17,260 bases of DNA, taken from the NCBI GenBank assembly GCA_009779655.1, contig WRDV01000010.1, forward strand, positions 1-17,260, in the 5' to 3' direction. The DNA comes from Dehalococcoidia bacterium (GTDB taxonomy: Bacteria > Chloroflexota > Dehalococcoidia > Dehalococcoidales > UBA1222). Both the position numbers and the translations under genes were made by a program. Position 1 is the stretch's first letter, and each line of letters opens with the position of its first letter. Shown here piece after piece: positions 1 to 6,153 of this stretch. Under the pieces are notes generated by a model. The model was not told where the DNA came from and ran no database searches. It worked only from the letters and a program-made list of their open reading frames with translations.

Positions 1-101
1 ACAACGAATGCCTTTTGAACAGTTTTATAGCCTATAGCTCCATAAAACAACCCTTGAAATAGAGCCTTTCCTCTGTGAAAAATCCTATCTATTTCATGCA
101 T
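1..101 (-). CDS. 5' end of an unidentified protein, truncated by the window edge
   Basis: A minus-strand reading frame opens with ATG at 99-101 and stays open to the left edge, giving about 33 residues beginning MHEIDRIFHRGKALFQG. An AGAGGTG ribosome binding site lies five bases upstream of the ATG, which is the main reason to accept it as a real start. I do not recognise the family. The visible part mixes charged residues with an aromatic/glycine stretch (LFQGLFYGAIGY) that could be amphipathic or membrane-associated. A perfect 16-bp hairpin lies about 47 bases upstream of the start (148-183), so it may sit in the 5' leader of this gene. A chance open frame this short is possible; the well-placed binding site argues against that. 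Confidence 0.45.
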   Translation of the reverse strand, partial: MHEIDRIFHRGKALFQGLFYGAIGYKTVQKAFV

Positions 102-147
102 AATTACACCTCTTTTATGAAGCTTTGCGCATCGGTTTTTAGAGGTA

Positions 148-183
148 GCCTAGAGGTTTTCCGATTTCGGAAAACCTCTAGGC
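148..183. repeat. Perfect 36-nt palindrome (16-bp stem, 4-nt loop)
   Basis: The left arm GCCTAGAGGTTTTCCG (148-163) is exactly complementary to the right arm CGGAAAACCTCTAGGC (168-183), with loop ATTT. Neither strand has a T-run directly after the stem, so it is not a standard intrinsic terminator. A short direct copy of AGAGGT precedes it at 141-146. It could be a leader hairpin of the minus-strand gene, a small dispersed palindrome, or a protein site. Confidence 0.85.
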
Positions 184-347
184 ATAAGAGCTTTCTGGAG
201 CGATACGAAATTGATACTAAAAACTTCAAAAAGCATTGAAAACACAGTAAAATCGACCTAAATAGAAGAAAACAACCCCGCAACGGGCATTTGAAGCGAT
301 AACAATGGCAGTCAATGCATGTCTGGCGTAACCGGCTAGTGCTTATG

Positions 348-356
348 TGCTATACT
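348..356 (+). promoter_or_regulatory. Putative extended -10 promoter for the gene at 414
   Basis: TG at 348-349, one base, then TATACT at 351-356 forms an extended -10 element. No good -35 hexamer is visible at the usual distance. Predicted transcription start is near 363, leaving a leader of about 50 bases. Confidence 0.45.
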
Positions 357-413
357 TACATAGTATGAGAAGGACTTCCTGTTACACTTTTAACTAGGAT
401 GGTGAGCTTGGAT

Positions 414-788
414 ATGAAAAAGTCAACACTGATTTTTTTAGTTACATTGATTCCGGCTCTCGTAACTGTTTTATCCATTACGTGCTTGTCAAATTCGAGA
501 AACGATGATAGGATGATATCTGACCCAGGGGGCTATTTTTCATATGACACGGTTATGGTGTTGCTAACTGAAAATGCGTCGCTCATTGAAAAAGAGTGGA
601 TACCTGCCGATTTCCCGGAGTTTGCGTTCTCAGAAATAAGAGATATTGGGTTAATTGGTGATCAAAGATTTTTAGTTTTCTATTTGGCAGAACCTAGCAG
701 AAATAATGTGCTTAGAGCTGTTTACCAATTAAATACAAGAGTCGAAGTTGCTATTACAGAAATAAATGCATTTGATAACACTGAGTAA
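414..788 (+). CDS. Small secreted protein with an inhibitor-I9/propeptide-like domain
   Basis: The product is 124 residues. It starts with a signal sequence (MKKSTLIFLVTLIPALV, roughly 1-23) followed by Cys24, but the residues before the cysteine (S-I-T) fit a lipobox poorly. The mature part contains SYDTVMVLLTENASL, then ADFPEFAFSEIRDIG, and ends SRNNVLRAVYQLNTRVEVAITE. That order (a strand with hydrophobic Val/Leu, an acidic loop, then a 'VLxAxxxLxxRxxV' helix and strand) resembles the subtilisin-propeptide/inhibitor-I9 fold found in secreted Firmicutes proteins; this is inference from pattern only. I start at ATG 414, not ATG 399, because GGTGAG at 401-406 sits seven bases upstream of 414, whereas the 399 ATG abuts its AGG. 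The frame-split gene at 814 follows in the same direction. Confidence 0.7.
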   Translation: MKKSTLIFLVTLIPALVTVLSITCLSNSRNDDRMISDPGGYFSYDTVMVLLTENASLIEKEWIPADFPEFAFSEIRDIGLIGDQRFLVFYLAEPSRNNVLRAVYQLNTRVEVAITEINAFDNTE

Positions 789-813
789 TATACAGAGCCA
801 AAGAGGCATCATC

Positions 814-1294
814 ATGAAAATACAATGGAGTAATTCGATCAAAACTATCGCATTAGTTATGACAAAGAAGTTATTGTTGACTGTAATCGGATTAATGCTT
901 TTAGCATTGCCTCTTGGCTGTGTAATATCTGATGTGCCGCTTGGTACTGATCTTGCGCTTGGAGCCGAGGGTGTCGTACCCAATGATGAAGAAGCAAATG
1001 ATATCTTGGCTTCTTTAGATGAAGAGGACTTAGCTATGCCGGATGATTTCTTAGATGGGTTTTATATCATTTATGAATCCAGACAGGTACTTTAGAATAA
1101 CCTTCTGTCTAAACGGTGAGATTTATTCTGTGCTTTGTAATGAACATGTGATTTATTATCCTCTTGCTTCCCGTATTATCGTTTACCCGGAAGAGCTTAT
1201 AAACTTGCGTTCCTTTTACTCAAAGTTTTTAGAGAACTATGTCTATGGAACTGATGAATATAAGTCTTTCCCATATGCTGCACCGCCATATTAA
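814..1294 (+). pseudogene. Small lipoprotein-like gene split by a frameshift
   Basis: ATG 814 follows AGAGG (802-806) at good spacing. The frame runs to 1095 and encodes a signal sequence ending ALPLGC, which is close to a lipobox, then an acidic segment (NDEEANDILASLDEEDL). It stops after IYESRQVL. A second frame, shifted by one base, is open from about 1055 to 1294 and encodes NPDRYFRITFCLNGEIYSVL through SFPYAAPPY. It has no ribosome binding site of its own and overlaps the first by about 40 bases. The simplest reading is one gene of about 160 codons broken by a single-base change, perhaps in the GGG at 1051-1053. Skipping one base there gives a continuous protein. Alternatives are a sequencing error, programmed frameshifting, or two overlapping genes. 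I do not recognise the family. Confidence 0.55.
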
Positions 1295-1374
1295 GACGCA
1301 GGGCTTTGGGCTTGTATGAATAATCACCCCTTGGATACCTCGCAGATTGCCGCGGGGTTGTTCATTTGGTAATA

Positions 1375-2031
1375 TCAATGGATTTCTGTTTGTAATGCTT
1401 GAAATAAGGCGACAATTTTGCTTTCATCTTTTACACCCGGACAGCGTTCTACGCCGGTCATAAGGTCAATAATTCGAGCTTTTGACATAAGAATAATATC
1501 CGCAATATTTTCTGGGTTTATGCCTCCTGCTAGGATGACAGGGGTGCTTACGGCCAGTTGCAACTTGCGAAAAAGAGAGATATCAGCGGCGCCGCCATTG
1601 CCGGCGTTAGCTGGCGTGCGCGCATCAAAAAGCAACGCATGTATGCCCAAGGCGCAAAAGTTTGCAGCAGTCCTTTCCAAATTTGGGGTATCCGGAAAGA
1701 TTGCTTTGATTATCTTAATACCGCTTCCGCTAAGCTCACCGACAATATGTTGGACATCCGCAAGCGTTTCACCAGCGTGCAGTTGGATATAATTTGGCTG
1801 GAGCACTCGGGAGAGAGCGAGTACTTTATCCGGCGGACCGCCGGTAACAATGCAGGTTTTTGCTCGTCCGGAGACGGCTAAGAGCAGCTCTTTGGCGGAG
1901 GCGACGCTCAAATTCCACGGAACTGGTTGTGGGTAATCCACGACAAACCCTAGTATATCGGTACCATGCCTAAGGCACATAGCCACGTCTTCTGTGCGCA
2001 TAATCCCGCAGATTTTTACTGTCGGCAGCAT
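1375..2031 (-). CDS. trpF: Phosphoribosylanthranilate isomerase
   Basis: This 218-residue protein should isomerise N-(5'-phosphoribosyl)anthranilate to the carboxyphenylamino-deoxyribulose phosphate in cytoplasmic tryptophan synthesis. The N-terminal VKICGI places the general-base cysteine at Cys8. LLFDARTP places the general-acid aspartate at Asp136. AGGINPENI and GVERCPGVKD match the phosphate-binding loops. Length is normal. The loop that normally reads K-S-x-R and carries an anthranilate-contacting arginine (Arg36 in the Thermotoga enzyme) reads DYPQPVPWNLS here and has no arginine. The last gene of the operon, it overlaps the end of trpC by 16 bases and has its own AGAGG site at 2040-2044, eight bases from ATG 2029-2031. 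No clear terminator follows it. Confidence 0.9.
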   Translation of the reverse strand: MLPTVKICGIMRTEDVAMCLRHGTDILGFVVDYPQPVPWNLSVASAKELLLAVSGRAKTCIVTGGPPDKVLALSRVLQPNYIQLHAGETLADVQHIVGELSGSGIKIIKAIFPDTPNLERTAANFCALGIHALLFDARTPANAGNGGAADISLFRKLQLAVSTPVILAGGINPENIADIILMSKARIIDLMTGVERCPGVKDESKIVALFQALQTEIH

Positions 2032-2732
2032 GTATTATTCCTCTCGACTCGCAACGACCGATAAGCCGCTTCCATGTCACGCGCACGCCAGAGCGCTGTG
2101 CCGACAAGGATAGCATGTGCTCCGGCGGAAACCGCCAGTTTTGCTTCATCCGCTGATGAAATACTACTTTCACTGATCAACATTGTGCCTGTTGAGATGC
2201 CGGCAGCAAGGGTAGCCGTCAGGCTTGGTTTGCCGTCATCGCACTCAAGCACTTTGATATCCCGGTTATTGATGCCGATCAGCCGTGCCCTCAGCTTACT
2301 GGCGAGCTTCATCTCGGCGTGACTGTGAACTTCCACCAAGGGCTCAAGGCCTAAATCCAAGGCTTTTTCGTAGAGCATAGATAGATTTTTTTCATTGGTG
2401 ATAGCACAAATCAACAGAACAGCCGTTGCTCCGAGTTCTACTGTTTCTGATAGCATATCAGCGCGTGTAATAAAATCTTTTCGCAAAATAGGCACACCTG
2501 TGCTCTTGGCAACGTCCCGCAGAAGTTTTGGGCTGCCGCAGAAATATTTCTGCTCGGTAACCACAGACAACACGGGGGCGCCATATTGTATGAGCTGTTT
2601 CGACACTTCCACGGGATCGCGTCTGAAGAGGAGGTCGCCATCTTTTGGAGAAGAGCACTTAATATCGGGGATGATTGCAACGTAACCGTCCCTATTTTCT
2701 GCGGCAATCGCCGCAGAAAATAGGGTGTTCAT
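2016..2732 (-). CDS. trpC: Indole-3-glycerol phosphate synthase, short variant
   Basis: The 238-residue (beta/alpha)8-barrel protein should close the indole ring to form indole-3-glycerol phosphate. Recognisable elements are LRKDFI (catalytic lysine), LVEVHSHAE (glutamate), GINNRDI (asparagine) and ISESSIS. It departs from the usual family in two ways. The N-terminal helical extension of about 30-40 residues is largely absent, and the usual catalytic E-x-K at the end of the first strand reads IPDIKCSSPKDGD, with Asp in place of Glu. Its ATG overlaps the trpD stop as ATGA (2729-2732), indicating translational coupling. Codons 3 to 14 form a perfect 16-bp hairpin, annotated separately. The downstream trpF overlaps its end. 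Confidence 0.88.
   Translation of the reverse strand: MNTLFSAAIAAENRDGYVAIIPDIKCSSPKDGDLLFRRDPVEVSKQLIQYGAPVLSVVTEQKYFCGSPKLLRDVAKSTGVPILRKDFITRADMLSETVELGATAVLLICAITNEKNLSMLYEKALDLGLEPLVEVHSHAEMKLASKLRARLIGINNRDIKVLECDDGKPSLTATLAAGISTGTMLISESSISSADEAKLAVSAGAHAILVGTALWRARDMEAAYRSLRVERNNTCCRQ
2690..2725 (-). repeat. Perfect 36-nt hairpin inside the 5' end of trpC
   Basis: On the coding (minus) strand CCCTATTTTCTGCGGC is followed by loop GATT and the exact complement GCCGCAGAAAATAGGG. The stem starts about five bases after the trpC ATG and lies within the ribosome initiation footprint, encoding roughly TLFSAAIAAENRD. It has the same 16-4-16 geometry as the palindrome at 148-183 but a different sequence. 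It has no T-run, so it is more likely to affect translation or RNA stability than to terminate transcription. Confidence 0.88.
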
Positions 2733-3760
2733 ACTGTTTTTCCAAAGCTGTTGGACATTTCCTTAAGCTCTTGCAGTTTTTTTGTCGCAGCATCGCTGTC
2801 TATTAACTCTGATGCCAGAGCAATTCCGGTCTGAAAACAATCCGCTTTGCCACCGACAATAAGTGCTCCGGCAGCGTTTAAGATAACTGCCTCGCGCCTG
2901 GGGCCTGTGATTGTGCCGGCAAATACACCATTGATGGTGGCTGCGTTAGTCTCGGGAGTACCGGTTGCAATATCTGCAAGAGAGCACCGGGCTAGCCCAA
3001 AATCCTCCGGAGCAATTTCAGTAGAGGTAATTTCTCCGTTTTTCAGGTGATTGATACGAGTTTTCCCGAGTAGAGAGATCTCATCCAGTCCGTCCAGCCC
3101 ATGGACAAACATGGCGTTGGTATACCCAAGTTCTTTGGCCACGTATGTAACGATATCCAATAGCTCCAGTTTGTAGACGCCTAGCAGATGCCTAGGTGCA
3201 AAAGCTGGGTTAATCAGCGGTCCGATAATAGAATAAAAAACTGTCTTGATGCCCAGATCCTGCTCCGGCGGGAGAACTTTTCCCATCACCGGATGAAATA
3301 GTGGCGCGTAAAGAAAAGCTAGCCCGATTTCTTCGATCATCAACTCCACTTCGTGCGGCTGCAAGTCGATATTTACGCCCAAGGCTTCCAACACATCAGC
3401 GCTTCCGGAGAGACTGGCGATGGAGCGGCTACCATGTTTGGCGACTGGAATACCTGCGGCCGCGGCAATAACCGCTGTGGCCGTGGAAATGTTGAATGTG
3501 GAAAGACCTCCTCCTGTGCCACAGGTATCCATGGTTTCTTCGGCCACATTTGGTCTTAGAGCGACACAATTATTGCGCATTGCTTTGGCAATATACGCGG
3601 TCTCCTGAAGAGATGCACCTTTCATCAGTAGGGCCACCTGGAAGCCAGCTATCTGGACATCGCTGACAGTGCCCTCTTTGATGGCTGAAATCAATTCGTA
3701 AATCTCTGCCTCTGTCAGTTCGTGACGGTTGGTTATTTTGCTCAAAATTTCCTTATACAT
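2729..3760 (-). CDS. trpD: Anthranilate phosphoribosyltransferase
   Basis: The 343-residue product should transfer phosphoribose from PRPP to anthranilate. It has an N-terminal helical domain (ILSKITNRHELTEAEIYELI), DTCGTGGG followed by NIST (PRPP loop), KHGSRSIASLSGSADVLEALG, and HGLDGLDEISL containing the metal-binding Asp-Glu pair. Length matches the family. Several signature positions differ from the E. coli and Sulfolobus enzymes: GTGGDG is one residue shorter (GTGGG), KHGNR is KHGSR, and the RTxFN segment whose arginine contacts anthranilate reads KTVFY. GGAG lies nine bases upstream of ATG 3758-3760, in the 23-base gap after trpA. Its stop overlaps the trpC start. I call it TrpD rather than a remote phosphoribosyltransferase paralogue because of its operon position. 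Confidence 0.9.
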   Translation of the reverse strand: MYKEILSKITNRHELTEAEIYELISAIKEGTVSDVQIAGFQVALLMKGASLQETAYIAKAMRNNCVALRPNVAEETMDTCGTGGGLSTFNISTATAVIAAAAGIPVAKHGSRSIASLSGSADVLEALGVNIDLQPHEVELMIEEIGLAFLYAPLFHPVMGKVLPPEQDLGIKTVFYSIIGPLINPAFAPRHLLGVYKLELLDIVTYVAKELGYTNAMFVHGLDGLDEISLLGKTRINHLKNGEITSTEIAPEDFGLARCSLADIATGTPETNAATINGVFAGTITGPRREAVILNAAGALIVGGKADCFQTGIALASELIDSDAATKKLQELKEMSNSFGKTV

Positions 3761-3783
3761 ACTCTCTTTCTCCTGTTTTTTTG

Positions 3784-4560
3784 TTATACACTGGTAATTG
3801 CCTGTTTAATCTCTTTTGCGAATTGTGACACCGGAGCAACACAGTCCTGCCCGTACTTGCTAATTAATCGTATAATAGCGCTCCCGACAATTACGCCGTC
3901 GGCAAACCCTGCTACATTACGCGCTTGAGCAGAGGTGGAAATCCCAAAGCCAACTGCACATGGAGTATTAGTTGCTAGCCTAACCTGCGCCACCATGTGT
4001 CTGGCGCTGTCATCTAGTGTATGACGCTCGCCGGTAACTCCTAGAGAAGATACGCAGTAGATAAAGCCGTCTGAGTTTTGTGCGATGGTCTTAATTCTAG
4101 CCTTGGACGTCGGTGCGATGAGCGAGATAAGTTTAAGCCCTTGCGAGACGCACGGCTTGAGAAGTTCATCCCTTTCCTCAAATGGCAGATCGGGGACTAT
4201 GATTCCGTCAATACCACTTTTGACGCAGCATTTTGTAAACTTTGAGGTGTCGTAGACAAAGATTGGGTTATAGTAAGTCATAAACAGCAGCGGAATATTG
4301 ATGTCAGCGCGTACGCGCGACACAAGGTCAAAAAGTTTTTCTGCCGTACATCCCATTCTCAACGCGTGCTCATCAGCTACCTCAATGACCGGGCCTTCGG
4401 CAATAGGATCGGAAAATGGGATGCCAATCTCGATAAGATCTGCCCCTGCGTCATGAAGGGCATACAGCAGTTTTTCCGTTATCTTAATGTCTGGATATCC
4501 TCCCGTAATAAATGGGATAAAAGCTTTTCCTGCGGAGAATGCACGACTAATCCTATTCAT
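3784..4560 (-). CDS. trpA: Tryptophan synthase alpha subunit
   Basis: This 258-residue subunit cleaves indole-3-glycerol phosphate to indole and glyceraldehyde 3-phosphate, and passes indole to TrpB through the alpha-beta tunnel. [11 protein letters not shown] contains the catalytic glutamate (Glu49 equivalent). [12 protein letters not shown] and VGFGIST match the phosphate-binding loops. The second catalytic acid, Asp60 in the Salmonella enzyme (LADGP), is Glu here (IAEGP). I start at ATG 4558-4560, giving [14 protein letters not shown]; it overlaps the trpB stop by eight bases and has GGAG nine bases upstream. An earlier in-frame ATG at 4573-4575 or 4591-4593 would add residues not expected in the family. 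Length fits TrpA. Confidence 0.94.
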   Translation of the reverse strand: MNRISRAFSAGKAFIPFITGGYPDIKITEKLLYALHDAGADLIEIGIPFSDPIAEGPVIEVADEHALRMGCTAEKLFDLVSRVRADINIPLLFMTYYNPIFVYDTSKFTKCCVKSGIDGIIVPDLPFEERDELLKPCVSQGLKLISLIAPTSKARIKTIAQNSDGFIYCVSSLGVTGERHTLDDSARHMVAQVRLATNTPCAVGFGISTSAQARNVAGFADGVIVGSAIIRLISKYGQDCVAPVSQFAKEIKQAITSV

Positions 4561-5737
4561 TGATGTGTACTCCATTGTATCTGGCAATAGCAACTACGTC
4601 TTTATCTCCACGCCCAGAGAGAGTAATGACGATTATTTTATTCTTATCCAACATAGGCGCATATTTTATGGCGTAGGCGATGGCGTGAGCGCTCTCAATC
4701 GCAGGGATAATACCCTCTGTTTTGGCTAAATATTCAAATGCTGCCACAGCTTCATTATCTGTAATTGGAACATATCGTGCGCGTTTTCGTTCGAACAGGC
4801 TGGCGTGCTCAGGTCCGATGCCGGGGTAGTCTAAGCCTGCAGAGATCGAGTACACCGGCGCTATTTGCCCGAATTTATCTTGGCAAAAATAAGTCTTCAT
4901 ACCGTGAAAGACTCCGACGGAGCCGTTGGCTATGGAGGCGGCGTTTTCTGGCACATCAACACCTTTTCCCGCTGCCTCGCAGCCTACCAGTTCTACATCT
5001 GTATTATCTATGAATTCGTAAAATGAGCCGATGGCATTGCTGCCGCCTCCAACGCAGGCGATTATGGTATCGGGCAAACGGCTTTCAACGGCGTATATTT
5101 GTTCCTTGATCTCGCGCCCTATGACAGCCTGGAAATCTCGTACGATGGAAGGAAATGGATGAGGTCCTACTACTGAACCAAGGCAATAGTGAGTATCTGT
5201 CATTCGCCCTGCCCACTCACGCATTGTTGCGTTTACGGCGTCTTTGAGAGTGGCTGTGCCAGTTGTAACTGGATTGACCTTAGCTCCTAAGAGCTCCATA
5301 CGGTAGACGTTAAGCGCCTGCCGTTCCATATCCTCCAGCCCCATAAATATTTCGCATCTCATACCGAGTAAAACTGCGGCTGTAGCTACTGCTACGCCGT
5401 GCTGCCCTGCGCCAGTTTCCGCGATAAGGCGGCGCTTGCCCATTTTTTTCGCTAGGAGTGCTTGTCCTAAAACGTTATTGATTTTATGAGAACCAGTATG
5501 GTTTAAGTCTTCACGCTTTAGGTATATCTTGGCTCCGCCAAGATCAACTGTCATTTTGTGTGCGTGGTACAGTAGCGAAGGTCTTCCTGCGTATTGCGTA
5601 AGCATGGTGCGAAGCTCACTGATAAAATCCGGATCATGCGACCAGTGCTTGTATGCCAGCTCAAGCTCCAACACTGCGCTCATCAGGGTTTCAGGAACGT
5701 ATTGCCCTCCAAAAATCCCAAATTTGCCTTTGCTCAT
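4553..5737 (-). CDS. trpB: Tryptophan synthase beta subunit
   Basis: The 394-residue PLP enzyme condenses indole with serine to make tryptophan in the alpha2-beta2 complex. The PLP lysine is Lys85 in [18 protein letters not shown]. The catalytic glutamate is Glu107 in [22 protein letters not shown] binds the cofactor phosphate, and LSGRGDKD is near the C-terminus. It matches the normal TrpB1 type with no odd residues seen. I start at ATG 5735-5737 because AAGGAG lies five to six bases upstream; a further in-frame ATG at 5750-5752 lacks such a site. It is the first gene of the operon, directly behind the T-box terminator, which is unusual because trpB normally comes near the end. Its stop overlaps the trpA start. 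Confidence 0.96.
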   Translation of the reverse strand: MSKGKFGIFGGQYVPETLMSAVLELELAYKHWSHDPDFISELRTMLTQYAGRPSLLYHAHKMTVDLGGAKIYLKREDLNHTGSHKINNVLGQALLAKKMGKRRLIAETGAGQHGVAVATAAVLLGMRCEIFMGLEDMERQALNVYRMELLGAKVNPVTTGTATLKDAVNATMREWAGRMTDTHYCLGSVVGPHPFPSIVRDFQAVIGREIKEQIYAVESRLPDTIIACVGGGSNAIGSFYEFIDNTDVELVGCEAAGKGVDVPENAASIANGSVGVFHGMKTYFCQDKFGQIAPVYSISAGLDYPGIGPEHASLFERKRARYVPITDNEAVAAFEYLAKTEGIIPAIESAHAIAYAIKYAPMLDKNKIIVITLSGRGDKDVVAIARYNGVHINE

Positions 5738-5760
5738 AATATCTCCTTGCAAATATCGCT

Positions 5761-5803
5761 AAAATAAAAAGTCCCTGACAAGGGAAATAACCTTGTCAGG
5801 GAC
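5761..5803 (-). terminator. Rho-independent terminator of the T-box leader
   Basis: On the minus strand GTCCCTGACAAGG and CCTTGTCAGGGAC form a 13-bp perfect stem (5771-5783 with 5791-5803) around a 7-nt loop. TTTTTATTTT follows at 5761-5770. This is the leader terminator that the antiterminator containing the T-box sequence would disrupt. Confidence 0.95.
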
Positions 5804-6037
5804 GAATATATATATTCGCGGTGCCACCCTGATTCGCGATTGCTCGCGCTCTCTGCTGGGTACTAACATACCCATGGCAACTAACGCCTGCCTCACGTCA
5901 TGGAATACTCGGCGCTTGCGCCTTTGACCATGCCCTCAACGACCCATTTGACATCTTGCCTTTCCTGCTCGGTTCTCAGCTACACCGTGCTCTCTGTACG
6001 GCGCATGGATGCCGTTACTTCCGTCTCAACGGTTTAG
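5771..6037 (-). promoter_or_regulatory. T-box leader with tryptophan specifier (UGG)
   Basis: The leader of trpBADCF contains the canonical T-box AGGGTGGCACCGCG at 5817-5830. Upstream is a Stem I with AGAGAGC...GCTGAGAACCG at about 5970-5996, typical of the distal loop. The best specifier is TGG at 5944-5946, in the context CAAATGGGTC. The bulge TGGC would pair with an uncharged tRNA ending in GCCA, so a G discriminator base, as expected for bacterial tRNA-Trp. The leader ends in the intrinsic terminator at 5761-5803. Uncharged tRNA-Trp should favour antitermination and so expression of the operon. The T-box call is secure; the specifier position is read by eye and not folded. Confidence 0.93.
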
Positions 6038-6042
6038 CATAA

Positions 6043-6070
6043 GGTATATTATTTGCGCTAAGTATGTCAA
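6043..6070 (-). promoter_or_regulatory. Promoter of the trp operon leader
   Basis: A perfect TTGACA (-35, 6065-6070) is followed after 17 bases by TATACC (-10, 6043-6048). Transcription would begin near 6036, just before Stem I of the T-box. Confidence 0.7.
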
Positions 6071-6135
6071 GTTATTGTATGAGTCAAATATGTACTGAGC
6101 TCATACAAATACTAGACGTTATTTTCAACGACCCA

Positions 6136-6144
6136 TGATATAAT
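6136..6144 (+). promoter_or_regulatory. Extended -10 promoter directly in front of pcrA
   Basis: TGATATAAT is a perfect extended -10 (TGnTATAAT). It ends nine bases before the pcrA ATG at 6154, so the predicted start of transcription (about 6150-6152) is almost at the start codon. No strong -35 is seen. Confidence 0.7.
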
Positions 6145-6153
6145 CTATGGATT

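Larger units (their letters stand above)
102..413. other. Intergenic region with palindrome and promoter elements
   Basis: This 312-base stretch separates the divergent minus-strand gene at the left edge from the plus-strand gene at 414. It holds the 36-nt palindrome at 148-183 and an extended -10 element at 348-356. The rest is AT-rich with no convincing reading frame, tRNA or repeat array. Confidence 0.6.

Noticed and set aside
1327..1357. Possible trp operon terminator after trpF (CCCC/GGGG pairing)
   Set aside because: The stem is short with a very long loop and no proper T-run follows on the minus strand.
271..1362. Eleven-base inverted repeat AACAACCCCGC (271-281) and GCGGGGTTGTT (1352-1362) flanking the two small secreted genes, like mobile-element ends
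   Set aside because: No transposase, no target duplication and no extension of the match; 11 bases over about 1 kb of possible pairings can arise by chance.
1830..1844. CCGGCGG-A-CCGCCGG palindrome in trpF
   Set aside because: Explained by the Gly-Gly-Pro-Pro codons in GC-rich coding sequence, and the one-base spacer makes a poor hairpin.
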